The notes below the pieces were generated by a model, which was not told where the DNA came from, made no database searches, and saw only the letters and a list, made by a program, of their open reading frames with translations. From contig NZ_CP091285.1 of the NCBI RefSeq assembly GCF_021650975.2, positions 186,001 to 250,000 on the forward strand: DNA of 64,000 nucleotides. The letters run 5' to 3'. How positions within the stretch are numbered: the first letter of the stretch is position 1; each line of letters opens with the position of its first letter. Source of the DNA: Flavobacterium jumunjinense (lineage in GTDB: Bacteria > Bacteroidota > Bacteroidia > Flavobacteriales > Flavobacteriaceae). Made by a program: the position numbers and the translations under genes. Below, piece after piece: positions 36,850 to 44,840 of this stretch.

Positions 36850-36962
36850 CCGACATTAAGCAAAAACATAAAAAATCATTGACTTAAATATTTGAAAATC
36901 CTTAATTAATAGCAAATTAACTATAATGTTGTATTCATTAGACCGCAAAGACAGGTGATTTT
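36850..36962. repeat. family 3 island repeat, copy 4
   Basis: Shares the ATAATGTTGTATTCATTAGA and CCGCAAAG blocks with copies 1-3. Confidence 0.6.
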
Positions 36963-36982
36963 ATAGGTTGTACAACGAAACC

Positions 36983-37465
36983 TTAGCTGTTATCGGTAGT
37001 TTTTTTTTCAAACTTCCCTCTATTCAATTCAACTACCTTTTCTATATACTCAAGAAACTCTTTTCTTTCCTTAATTGAAACTTCTTTTTTTTTAAATCTA
37101 GCAAAATGCAAATCTGCAATTGTTTCAAAATCAAGATTTATAACAAAGTATTGTTTTACAATATCGTTTATAAAATTTTTTATGTTTTCTTGATAGATTT
37201 CAGCTTTCTTTTTGGCATTTTTATTTCCAAGCAATAATTTCCACCTCTCAATTTTCGGACGCTCCACCGTTAGATAAGAAAGATTTACAGGTACATTTGA
37301 AATTGTCTGTATATGAACTTTTCCTTTACCATTACAATATGCGCATTTTCCTGGAGCCCATTCTAATCTTTTATTAAGCCTTTCAATATCATTATTATCA
37401 ACAAATCCTTTCCCAAGACATCTTGGACATTTTTCAGTAGGTTTTTTAAATAGGTTAATTATCAT
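36983..37465 (-). CDS. zinc-ribbon protein with two CxxCxGxG motifs
   Basis: 160 residues; CPRCLGKGFV and CAYCNGKGKV near the N-terminus form one DnaJ-type zinc-finger pair. The remainder is helical and charged. Unlike DnaJ it has no J-domain. Cytosolic; partner unknown. Upstream flank TGCGGCTAAC and downstream flank GTTATCGGTA are partly complementary. Confidence 0.65.
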   Translation of the reverse strand: MIINLFKKPTEKCPRCLGKGFVDNNDIERLNKRLEWAPGKCAYCNGKGKVHIQTISNVPVNLSYLTVERPKIERWKLLLGNKNAKKKAEIYQENIKNFINDIVKQYFVINLDFETIADLHFARFKKKEVSIKERKEFLEYIEKVVELNRGKFEKKTTDNS

Positions 37466-37719
37466 ATTATTGAATTCAAAATTGCGGCTAACTTGTTTGT
37501 ATTATAAAAACACACAAATCTACCCTTTTTTAAGTAGATAAGTATGGCAAATATCTCATTTATTCATTTTTAAATATAACAATTATTCATTACAAATCGT
37601 CAAATGTCCCATTGTAAGAAATCCCAAAATAATTAGTCATCAGAGTCAGTAGACCATCGTAGAGCGTTTGCGTTTTATTTAGAACTCATTCGAGAGCTGG
37701 TCGAGCTGGGTTGACTTAG

Positions 37720-38160
37720 TTAATTTTCCCACATAGTAATGTACCATGATCTATTATATCTACTTATTAAATATAGAGATTCAGATTCTATAAGATTAAA
37801 TTTTATTTTAACTTTTTCTTTTAATAGAAATATTTGAATTTCATTTACACTGCCTTTATTGTTCAATTCTAGAGTTTTAAATATTTCAGAATGATCCATT
37901 TTCATATAACTGATAGTGTCATTTCTATAAAAATCTAATATTTTTTTTTTGTTTTTTAGAACAACTATTGAATCTTTAAATTCATTTAAAAAGGCAAGAC
38001 AAATTAAGTTTTCATTTTCAGATTTAAAGGAAAAGTCTTTACCAGATGTTTTTGAGATTATAACTCTCTCTTCTTGAAAATTTAAGTATTGTTCTTTTAA
38101 ATGCACATTACAAGATACAAAAACTATACTAATCAATATATATACTGAACGCTTAGTCAT
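37720..38160 (-). CDS. short lipoprotein, 146 residues
   Basis: Signal with lipobox (ILISIVFVSC, Cys17). The mature part is beta-rich, ends WYITMWEN, and is unrecognised. Confidence 0.55.
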   Translation of the reverse strand: MTKRSVYILISIVFVSCNVHLKEQYLNFQEERVIISKTSGKDFSFKSENENLICLAFLNEFKDSIVVLKNKKKILDFYRNDTISYMKMDHSEIFKTLELNNKGSVNEIQIFLLKEKVKIKFNLIESESLYLISRYNRSWYITMWEN

Positions 38161-38162
38161 AA

Positions 38163-38320
38163 TTAATAATTTACATTGATTTTAGTTTTCAAATCTTCCA
38201 CGCTATATTTTGATTCTCTAAATACCTTTTCTTTTACTGTTTTAATTTGCTCAGGTAGTATACATCTACCCGCTCGGTGGTTGTGAGAGACTGCTCTGTC
38301 AGTTACTAACAGAGCAGTCT
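38163..38320 (-). other. open-frame remnant containing a perfect 12-bp hairpin
   Basis: AGACTGCTCTGT (38288-38299) and ACAGAGCAGTCT (38309-38320) form a perfect stem. A stop-free frame on the minus strand reads through it (LVTDRAVSHNHRAGRCILPE, then EKVFRESKYSVEDL) to a TAA at 38163. It looks like the tail of a lost gene, but I do not recognise the family. Confidence 0.35.
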
Positions 38321-38347
38321 ACTCAATTACCTGACGTTTTTTTATTT

Positions 38348-39034
38348 CTAATATCCATTTTTCCACTCATTTATTTCTTTCGGATGTTCTTTGTCATTTG
38401 GGTAATTTGCTTTCACAAATTCAAATTGCTTTTTAGTTAACAAAACCATTCTTCCATCATTTCCAGAGCTTATTGGATAAAATTTTTCATCACTTTTCTG
38501 CAACTTTAATTGGTCATTTAGCATTTCAATAAAATTCACAAACGAAATTCCCCAATCTTTCTGTCCAAAATCATCATCAAAAGCGACATATTCTTTTCCG
38601 TTAAGTCTTATTTTATGTATCCAATGTTTTTCGGTTTGATTATTAAATTCATCTGAAAATTGAAGTTTCAAATTTAATTTATCAAAAGACTTTTTTACAA
38701 TTTCTAAATACTGAATTAAACCACCGACTTCAAATAGAGTTTCAGAATCAATAAAATAAAATCTATTGTCAGTAAATATTAGACTTTCTCCTTCCATTTT
38801 GCCTTCAAAGAAATTTAGTTCTGTGTATGACTTTTCAAATTCAGCTTTTGTCTCTTTTAAATCTTTTTTTTCTGTTAAATTGAAAAAATTAAGTTTTTCT
38901 AATTCAGTTATAATTTGGTTTCCTGTCAATTTACTTTTTACTATTTTGTGTTTATCTTTTTTAGGGCTATTTTGAGATTTTGAATTACAGCTTAATAATA
39001 AAAGGCTAAATAATAGGAGAAGAGTTTTATTCAT
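38348..39034 (-). CDS. lipoprotein of unknown function, 228 residues
   Basis: The start was moved to M8 so the signal MNKTLLLLFSLLLLSC begins the protein; the lipobox Cys is residue 16. The mature part is Lys/Glu/Phe-rich. No family recognised. The right flank is a family 1 repeat at 39118. Confidence 0.6.
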   Translation of the reverse strand: MNKTLLLLFSLLLLSCNSKSQNSPKKDKHKIVKSKLTGNQIITELEKLNFFNLTEKKDLKETKAEFEKSYTELNFFEGKMEGESLIFTDNRFYFIDSETLFEVGGLIQYLEIVKKSFDKLNLKLQFSDEFNNQTEKHWIHKIRLNGKEYVAFDDDFGQKDWGISFVNFIEMLNDQLKLQKSDEKFYPISSGNDGRMVLLTKKQFEFVKANYPNDKEHPKEINEWKNGY

Positions 39035-39117
39035 TTTTATTTTATAAATGTTCATTTTAGTCTGGTTTTTTGGTCATATTTAGATATTTAGTCGTTTTTT
39101 GTAGCAAAATAGCAGCT

Positions 39118-39299
39118 AATGTCAGTTCGTCTAAAAACCTCCACTTATTTTAATTTACATTACATTTAAAAGTAAAAATAGCAGATTTAAACTACACAAA
39201 AAAACTTTTCGAAAACTTCACAGCAATGAATATGGAATCGGTTCCGTTCAACCACGGTTTCATTGTTGGCTCTTCGAGCCCAACGAAACCTCAGCTGTT
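39118..39299. repeat. 182-bp island repeat, family 1 (hairpin variant GGCTC/GAGCC)
   Basis: Starts AATGTCAGTTCGTC and ends CTCAGCTGTT. The terminal hairpin loop stem is GGCTC-TTC-GAGCC instead of CGTGC-TAC-GCACG found in other copies; both keep one unpaired C. The initial AAC is mutated to AAT. Confidence 0.8.
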
Positions 39300-39315
39300 G
39301 TAAGCAGTTTTTCTC

Positions 39316-39819
39316 TCAATTTTTCACGAAATGCTGGTCTTTCATATCCGCTGGATATTTTATAGATTTCAGATATTCCCAATCAACATTTTTTCGGACA
39401 TCTTTAAATTCTATTTCGTTTATTTTTTTAAAATTTACTACAAAAAATATTTCCAGAAAGTCTAGCATCATTTCGCAAAACCCAATAAACTCTCCATTTG
39501 GATTGTCTTTTATTTTAGAAGTAAAAAATTGAACGGAATAGCCTTTAATTGCTTCTTTTGAAAATGTATTTGGTGGAAGAATAACTAAACATTTTTCAAT
39601 TCCGTCAAAACTTTTTATGTGTTCTGGTATATTTTTATAATCGCACGAGTCAAAAAATATTCCGAAACTATGAGTCCATTTACTATTCAGAATAATTTTA
39701 AATTTTGTGAGTATATTTTCCATTACAAAACTCTCAAAGTATTCCAAAGTTTTATAATGAATAGGAAGTGCTTTGTTTTCGGTTTCGTCAAATAATTCAA
39801 TTATAAATTTTCGGCTCAT
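39316..39819 (-). CDS. hypothetical cassette protein, 167 residues
   Basis: Cytosolic, mixed alpha/beta, no recognised domain. Its unit has perfect terminal tags GTTGTAAGCA (39297) and TGCTTACAAC (ending 39842), so it is one of the best-defined single-gene cassettes. The ATG is 23 nt inside the cassette start. Confidence 0.7.
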   Translation of the reverse strand: MSRKFIIELFDETENKALPIHYKTLEYFESFVMENILTKFKIILNSKWTHSFGIFFDSCDYKNIPEHIKSFDGIEKCLVILPPNTFSKEAIKGYSVQFFTSKIKDNPNGEFIGFCEMMLDFLEIFFVVNFKKINEIEFKDVRKNVDWEYLKSIKYPADMKDQHFVKN

Positions 39820-39839
39820 TGTTTTCTAAAATTGCTTAC

Positions 39840-40022
39840 AACGTCAGTATGTCTAAAAACCTTCGTTTATTTTAATTTGTGTTATAAATTGAAGTAAAAA
39901 TAGCTATTTTAAACAACACTAGAAAACTTTTCGATAACTCCCATAAGGGTGGATATGGAATCGGTTCCGTTCAACCACGGTTTCATTGTTCGTGCTACGC
40001 ACGCAACGAAACCTTAGCTGTT
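39840..40022. repeat. 183-bp island repeat, family 1 (GGTTTC/GAAACC variant)
   Basis: AACGTCAGTATGTC ... GAAACCTTAGCTGTT. The terminal hairpin is GGTTTC-ATTGTT-CGTGC / GCACG-C-AAC-GAAACC. Confidence 0.85.
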
Positions 40023-40036
40023 ATGCACAGTATTTT

Positions 40037-40744
40037 TTAATAAATTTTATATTCGTCAATTTTTAAATCAGTTAAAGCTAATATATATTTACAAAGTTCA
40101 AAGTATTCAATTTTATTCCTTTTTGGCGACCAAAATGCTACTGCTTTATATTTTTTGTCTTTAGTTCCTTCTAAGACCCAAAATGACCCATCATTTCCAG
40201 GAACATTAATGTTTGGGTAAATTTCCCAAAAATTTTCTTTCTTGAGTAAATTTTCTAATTCTGTCCATTTTTCGTTATCTAATGGTTTATATGTGTCAGT
40301 AATTATTTTGATAGGTTTATATTCTTTATTTATTTTAAGTTCTTTCCAAAATATTGTTTTTTTGTTAGATGCAATTTCAATTCTTATTACTATTGGATTA
40401 TGAAAAGACCTTAACCAAGTAAACCTGTATATTTCTTTTCCAGAATCATAATTATAAAGTAAAGGCTCTTTAAATTCATAAAGATTTTCAGAAATGTAAT
40501 TTTTTATTATAGTATCATATTCGTTCTTTATGATTTTTTCTTCCCTTTTAATCTTTTTGTCAGATGTTATATATCCGTAAGATTCAATTCTAGAAAAAGT
40601 TTTTTCAGGGAAATAAGATATTTTTGAATTAGAAGGAATGTTATTATTATCAACGTCAATATTATTATAATTCAAATATGTAATTAAGATTACTATAGAT
40701 AGTAATAAGCTAGTGATTATAAAAACAAAATTTCTTTTTTTCAT
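40037..40744 (-). CDS. single-pass membrane or secreted protein, 235 residues
   Basis: N-terminal helix FVFIITSLLLSIVILITYL then an extracytoplasmic domain. No domain recognised. Unit tags GTTATGCACA (40020) and TGTGCATAAC (ending 40767) are perfect complements. Only 20 nt separate the cassette start from the ATG, leaving no room for a promoter inside the cassette. Confidence 0.68.
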   Translation of the reverse strand: MKKRNFVFIITSLLLSIVILITYLNYNNIDVDNNNIPSNSKISYFPEKTFSRIESYGYITSDKKIKREEKIIKNEYDTIIKNYISENLYEFKEPLLYNYDSGKEIYRFTWLRSFHNPIVIRIEIASNKKTIFWKELKINKEYKPIKIITDTYKPLDNEKWTELENLLKKENFWEIYPNINVPGNDGSFWVLEGTKDKKYKAVAFWSPKRNKIEYFELCKYILALTDLKIDEYKIY

Positions 40745-40764
40745 TTTCGCATAATATTGTGCAT

Positions 40765-40888
40765 AACGGTTAGTATATGAAAAGTAGGCGATTTTGAAGC
40801 ACTAAACTTTCTGTTAAGCACAAACTTCGATACGAGCCAAAACCCTTGAATTCACTACTATTTCGCCTATTTTTTTATATACATTGTT
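40765..40888. repeat. 124-bp attC-like palindrome, family 2
   Basis: GTATATGAAAAGTAGGCGA near the start pairs with TCGCCTATTTTTTTATATAC near the end (about 17 of 20). AAC and GTT half-cores flank it. Confidence 0.75.
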
Positions 40889-41522
40889 ACCACACGTTTT
40901 TTTCTTTCGGTGTTGATTTATATTCTCTATTCGCACTTTCAAGTACTTTCTTCTCAAATAATTTCGGAAAGAATTTCATTATTATTTTTGACTTCAGCTT
41001 TTTGAATCTGTTTACATTTTGGTTAGATTTTTTCCACAAGTTTTCAGCATCTTTTTCAGTCAGAATTTTTTCAATTCCGTTTTTAGAGTCAATTTTTATT
41101 AGTGGAAATTCAGGTTGATTTTCTCCACAAAGAGTTACTTCTTTCTTTAATTTAGAACTTAATGATGACAAAAAATTCAAAACGAAATTTAGCTCGTTTT
41201 CAGTTTTTATATCTTCTGGCCATAAATCAAATTCGATTTGGTCTTCAAGAAAAAAGTAGCACTTAACAATAATTCCATTCAAATCAATTGTTGCAGATTT
41301 TCTTTCTAATTCACCTGTCTCGTCCGCAAACATTGTCTTCAAATATTCAAAGTCAATTTTATTGGTCAAATTATCTTCACAATATCCAAAAGTTAATTTG
41401 TAATCAGAATTCAATAAGTTAACCACTTTTTTCCAATCCGAAATTGTTGCGTTTTGAACATAAATATCTCTTAAGACTCCATCCTTTTCAAATATCCATT
41501 CTATGTCTTTCCAGTTTCTCAA
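40887..41522 (-). CDS. hypothetical protein, 211 residues, paralogue of 23436-23882
   Basis: Same family as the 148-residue protein at 23436 (DGVLRDIYVQNATISDWKK), plus a 60-residue basic C-terminal extension (KLKSKIIMKFFPKLFEKK). The stop codon is made by the GTTA of the core site itself. Unit tags GTTACCACAC (40886) and GTGTGGTAAC (ending 41546) are perfect. Function unknown. Confidence 0.7.
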   Translation of the reverse strand: MRNWKDIEWIFEKDGVLRDIYVQNATISDWKKVVNLLNSDYKLTFGYCEDNLTNKIDFEYLKTMFADETGELERKSATIDLNGIIVKCYFFLEDQIEFDLWPEDIKTENELNFVLNFLSSLSSKLKKEVTLCGENQPEFPLIKIDSKNGIEKILTEKDAENLWKKSNQNVNRFKKLKSKIIMKFFPKLFEKKVLESANREYKSTPKEKNVW

Positions 41523-41543
41523 TGTTGCTCTTAAATGTGTGGT

Positions 41544-41725
41544 AACGTCAGTTTATCTAAAAACCTTCGTTTATTTTAATTTGTGTTATAAATTGAAGTA
41601 AAAATAGCTGTTTTAAACAACACTAAAAAACTTTTCGAAAACTCCATAAGAGTGGATATGGAATCGGTTCCGTTCAACACGAGTTTCATTGTTCGTGCTA
41701 CGCACGCAACGAAACTCTAGCTGTT
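41544..41725. repeat. 182-bp island repeat, family 1 (GAGTTTC/GAAACTC variant)
   Basis: AACGTCAGTTTATC ... GAAACTCTAGCTGTT; terminal hairpin with CGTGC-TAC-GCACG tip and an unpaired C. Confidence 0.85.
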
Positions 41726-41737
41726 GTGCACAGTATT

Positions 41738-42046
41738 TTAATTTAGATTTTTAAATTCAGTGTCTTTTTTCCAAATAAATATTAAGCTTGATAAAAAATT
41801 GAATATAATCAAAAGCCAAGTCCATTCCATTTTTATTTTTCTTTCTACATTTTTATAATTCCAAAGTCTATAAATTAAATAGCCAATTTGCATTAAAATT
41901 ATTCCATTAACAATTATTCCTTGATATTCAAAACCAATAATATTGTTAGTTATCCATTTAAAAAAATCAACATTCAAAAATGTCAACATATAAACGATTC
42001 CTATTATTGAAGGAATTGTCAAAAGTATTTTAGTCAGTTTCGTCAT
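41738..42046 (-). CDS. three-helix membrane protein, 102 residues
   Basis: Hydrophobic segments at about 8-25, 35-60 and 75-92; no family recognised. Overlaps the upstream 79-residue gene by 17 nt, so this is a two-gene cassette with probable translational coupling. Confidence 0.6.
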   Translation of the reverse strand: MTKLTKILLTIPSIIGIVYMLTFLNVDFFKWITNNIIGFEYQGIIVNGIILMQIGYLIYRLWNYKNVERKIKMEWTWLLIIFNFLSSLIFIWKKDTEFKNLN

Positions 42047-42269
42047 ATTTTATAAATTTCCAAGGAATTTCTGTTTTAAATGTCAAAATACATTCTTCCA
42101 TTAGTTCAAGTGAAATGTCTTTTTTATATATTGTTATTGTTCTAGTTTTTTCCGTGTCATCTCTAAAAATTTCTACAATTAATTCATTATTTCGATAAAT
42201 TTCAACTCCAATTCCGTCACGTTCATTAACATCACTTGCTATTACAAATCTATCTTTACTTTCATTCAT
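42030..42269 (-). CDS. small soluble protein, 79 residues
   Basis: Acidic, beta-rich (RFVIASDVNERDGIGVEIY). It resembles small hypothetical proteins seen next to cassette membrane proteins but has no named domain. Forms a pair with 41738-42046. Confidence 0.55.
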   Translation of the reverse strand: MNESKDRFVIASDVNERDGIGVEIYRNNELIVEIFRDDTEKTRTITIYKKDISLELMEECILTFKTEIPWKFIKYDETD

Positions 42270-42295
42270 TTACGTTCGGTTTGCATATTTTGCCC

Positions 42296-42476
42296 AACGT
42301 CAGTTTGTCTAAAAACCTTCGTTTATTTTAATTTGCGTTATAAATTGAAGTAAAAATAGCTGTTTTAAACAACACAAAAAAACTTTTCGAAAAACCCATA
42401 GTTGCGGAATCTCAGCGGTTCCGTTCAACACGAGTTTCTTTGTTCGTGCTTCGCACGCAACGAAACTCTAGCTGTT
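42296..42476. repeat. 181-bp island repeat, family 1 (GAGTTTC/GAAACTC variant)
   Basis: Starts AACGTCAGTTTGTCTAAAAA; tip CGTGC-TTC-GCACG; ends CTAGCTGTT. Confidence 0.85.
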
Positions 42477-42487
42477 AGCGGCTGGCA

Positions 42488-43063
42488 TTATTTTTCCCAC
42501 CTAAGTTTTCCTTCTATTTGGTATTTTTTCCTGCATTCTTTTAATTCTTTTTTGTCAAACTTTTCATAAGCATATTCATTTGATTTATAAAAATCTCTAG
42601 CCATTTTTTGATATTGCTTTTTGTTTCTATTATCAAACAAGTAGTCAAAGAAACTCCAACAACCATTTTTATCAATCACATCAAATTGAATATTAGTAAC
42701 TGCAAATGCTGGAAACTCTGCAATTTCTTCCAAAGCAAAATAGGAAATCTCTCCTACATTCAGTTTTCCATTTTTACAATTGCTATAAACATTTGTCATT
42801 GTCGTATCTGTTAAACTTTCAATTAATAACGGAATTGAAGTTTTACCTCGTTTTATTATTCTCCAGTATATGTTAGCGTTACAGTCAAGACTATTAGATT
42901 TCATTTCGGGTAATAATGTTATTAAACTGTCTTTGGAATTTTCAAAAGCTAAAGAAGTTTCTAAAACCTGTTTTTTATTATTATCCAAACTTTCTTTTGT
43001 TGAACTTTTGTCAGTACAACTGCTTAGAAAAATTAAGAATAAAATAATTAAATTGATTTTCAT
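42488..43063 (-). CDS. lipoprotein of unknown function, 191 residues
   Basis: The start was moved to M58 of the longest frame: MKINLIILFLIFLSSC gives a clean lipoprotein signal, while the upstream 57 codons are just repeat DNA. HEAT-like helices are suggested by SIPLLIESLTD and ISYFALEEIAE, so a helical-repeat fold is possible. Flanked by family 1 and family 2 repeats. Confidence 0.65.
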   Translation of the reverse strand: MKINLIILFLIFLSSCTDKSSTKESLDNNKKQVLETSLAFENSKDSLITLLPEMKSNSLDCNANIYWRIIKRGKTSIPLLIESLTDTTMTNVYSNCKNGKLNVGEISYFALEEIAEFPAFAVTNIQFDVIDKNGCWSFFDYLFDNRNKKQYQKMARDFYKSNEYAYEKFDKKELKECRKKYQIEGKLRWEK

Positions 43064-43093
43064 TTTTAAGGTTCTCGATTGAGCTTGACGCAT

Positions 43094-43214
43094 AACGTTG
43101 TCGGTATGAAAAGTTGCCGATTGTGGGCGATTTCCTGTCAAGCTATACAAAAGTTGAAGCGGGCTACAACCCTTGAATAACCTACTGAACCGGCAATTTT
43201 TTATACCGCGTGTT
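43094..43214. repeat. 121-bp attC-like palindrome, family 2
   Basis: GGTATGAAAAGTTGCCG pairs with CGGCAATTTTTTATACC near the end. AAC/GTT half-cores flank it. The sequence differs from 40765-40888 while the fold is the same. Confidence 0.75.
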
Positions 43215-43227
43215 ATGTGATGTTTAT

Positions 43228-43848
43228 TTACCATTCTTGATTTAATTCCTGATAAAAGAAGTATGAAACTCTTTCATCGAGTGTCTCTAATATTTTTTCA
43301 AAACGCAAAACAAAATTTTCTAAATCAACTTCAATATTCCCTATTTCATCAACGTAGAAGTGGTTTGAATACTTTTCATCAAAAGGATAACGAGAGAAGT
43401 CCATTTTGTCCTTTTGAGGTGTTGCTTGAATTTTTGCAAAAAGTTCATCAATGTAATTCTGCAAATCCTCTGTCTGCTGATTAAAATAATTCAAAGTATC
43501 TTGATCTTTATATTCCTTAATTTTGGCTTTTGCTGTCTCAAGAATTTGCTTGATATTATGTTTCCCTTCTATTTTATACTGTGAATTAAGAAGTTTATTT
43601 AAAGTCCATACAAGCGACTTTAGATATAATTCAATTCCATGATTTGCATTAGTTAGAATAGGAAAAATAAGCATATCAGCTTTTTTGTCGCTGTTGTTAG
43701 CTAAAGATGCCTTTGCCAATTCAATTGCTGACGACAAAAAGCCTTCCGCAAGAACTAGCATATTCTGAATATCCTCTTGTTTTGAAGTCCGCCAGTTTAC
43801 AAAGGCAGACTTCTCAAAGTCGCTGTTTCCTGAAAAGATTGGTTTCAT
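43228..43848 (-). CDS. HEPN-like helical protein, 206 residues
   Basis: All-helical; the segment NHGIELYLKSLVWTLNKLL followed by GKHNIKQILETAK resembles HEPN-type proteins, although a full R-x4-6-H catalytic motif is not evident. It follows the Ymh-like gene by 5 nt in the same cassette (tags at 43212 and 44720). A toxin, antitoxin or defence role is inferred from the pairing only. Confidence 0.6.
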   Translation of the reverse strand: MKPIFSGNSDFEKSAFVNWRTSKQEDIQNMLVLAEGFLSSAIELAKASLANNSDKKADMLIFPILTNANHGIELYLKSLVWTLNKLLNSQYKIEGKHNIKQILETAKAKIKEYKDQDTLNYFNQQTEDLQNYIDELFAKIQATPQKDKMDFSRYPFDEKYSNHFYVDEIGNIEVDLENFVLRFEKILETLDERVSYFFYQELNQEW

Positions 43849-43853
43849 AAATG

Positions 43854-44657
43854 CTATATGATATTTTTATTTAGTTTCTTATGTATCATAGAAATAGTCG
43901 TCATTATGTCTAACGCTTCATCCTCTGTAATTGTCCACACAACCTTTGGTGCATGAGCAGTTGTATTTCTAAACATACCAAAAACACCTTTAATTAAATT
44001 TGAGAAACCTTTTTGTTCACTCTGTTCTGTGTCGGACTGTAATGAGTTAATTTTGATTAACGGATTTGTAACCGATAATGCTTTGTCAATAAGTTCAGCA
44101 CCATCAAGAGTAAGAGTTGTCCTTTGTCTAATTTCTTCTGCAATACTTTTAACGGCTTCAAAAACTGAATGAAAATAGTTTTCTGTAATTAGCTCCGAAT
44201 TGCAGTACTCATAAATTTTTGGATGAATGTTTCTGCCTTCAAGTTTTGATTTGAACCTATTCACTCGTTGTTCTGCTTCTGTAATCGTTGTCGCCTTCTC
44301 AACAGGATTAAACACTCCATTTTCATTAAGTTGTAGCCCGATAAATGAAAGTCGTTTGTTTAATTCAGCTCGTACAGTTTCAAATTTGTCATTCTGTCCT
44401 ATGAAGCGAGATGGTTTTAGAGATAAGTTTATAAATTTTAAAATGCTGTTTGAGTTATTATTTTTGTTTTGGTAGTCAGCGAAACTATTATAAAGTCGTT
44501 TCCACTTTGTGTTTGATGGGTCAACGTCAACAAGTCCTGCTTCTGGAATAAATTTAGATAATTCAGTTCCTGTTAGCCCTTGTCCAGTGTCAGCTAAAAT
44601 TTTTGCCATCCCTTCCAAAGTTCCGCTGTCAACAGTATTGAATATTCTTTTTGCCAT
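43854..44657 (-). CDS. Ymh/TIGR02391-family protein
   Basis: 267 residues. The C-terminal 130 residues match my memory of the Ymh family (AEEIRQRTTLTLDGAELIDKA ... GMFRNTTAHAPK), a HEPN-related helical fold often found in mobile and defence contexts. The N-terminal half (LADTGQGLTGTELSKFIP) is a small helical domain commonly fused to it. First gene of the best-defined two-gene cassette (GTTATGTGAT / ATCACATAAC). Confidence 0.72.
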   Translation of the reverse strand: MAKRIFNTVDSGTLEGMAKILADTGQGLTGTELSKFIPEAGLVDVDPSNTKWKRLYNSFADYQNKNNNSNSILKFINLSLKPSRFIGQNDKFETVRAELNKRLSFIGLQLNENGVFNPVEKATTITEAEQRVNRFKSKLEGRNIHPKIYEYCNSELITENYFHSVFEAVKSIAEEIRQRTTLTLDGAELIDKALSVTNPLIKINSLQSDTEQSEQKGFSNLIKGVFGMFRNTTAHAPKVVWTITEDEALDIMTTISMIHKKLNKNII

Positions 44658-44717
44658 ATTTTCCTTAAAATTTATTTATATCTCCTGTTGGTTGGGTGTC
44701 GTCCTAAAATATCACAT

Positions 44718-44840
44718 AACGTGTTTGTGTATGATTAGTGGCGTGTTTAAGCACCTAATTTAGTAAATAAAAACCTAATAGAAAATCCGCGAGGATTTTC
44801 GTAAATAGGCGAGAACTAGCCATTAATTATACACGGTGTT
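44718..44840. repeat. 123-bp attC-like palindrome, family 2 (TAAATAGGC type)
   Basis: GTGTATGATTAGTGGC near the start pairs with GCCATTAATTATACAC near the end (13-14 of 16). The core is shared with the 24800 copy. Confidence 0.75.

Noticed and set aside
43064..43234. 57-codon N-terminal extension of the 42488 lipoprotein
   Set aside because: It runs through the attC-like repeat; a clean lipoprotein signal starts at 43063.
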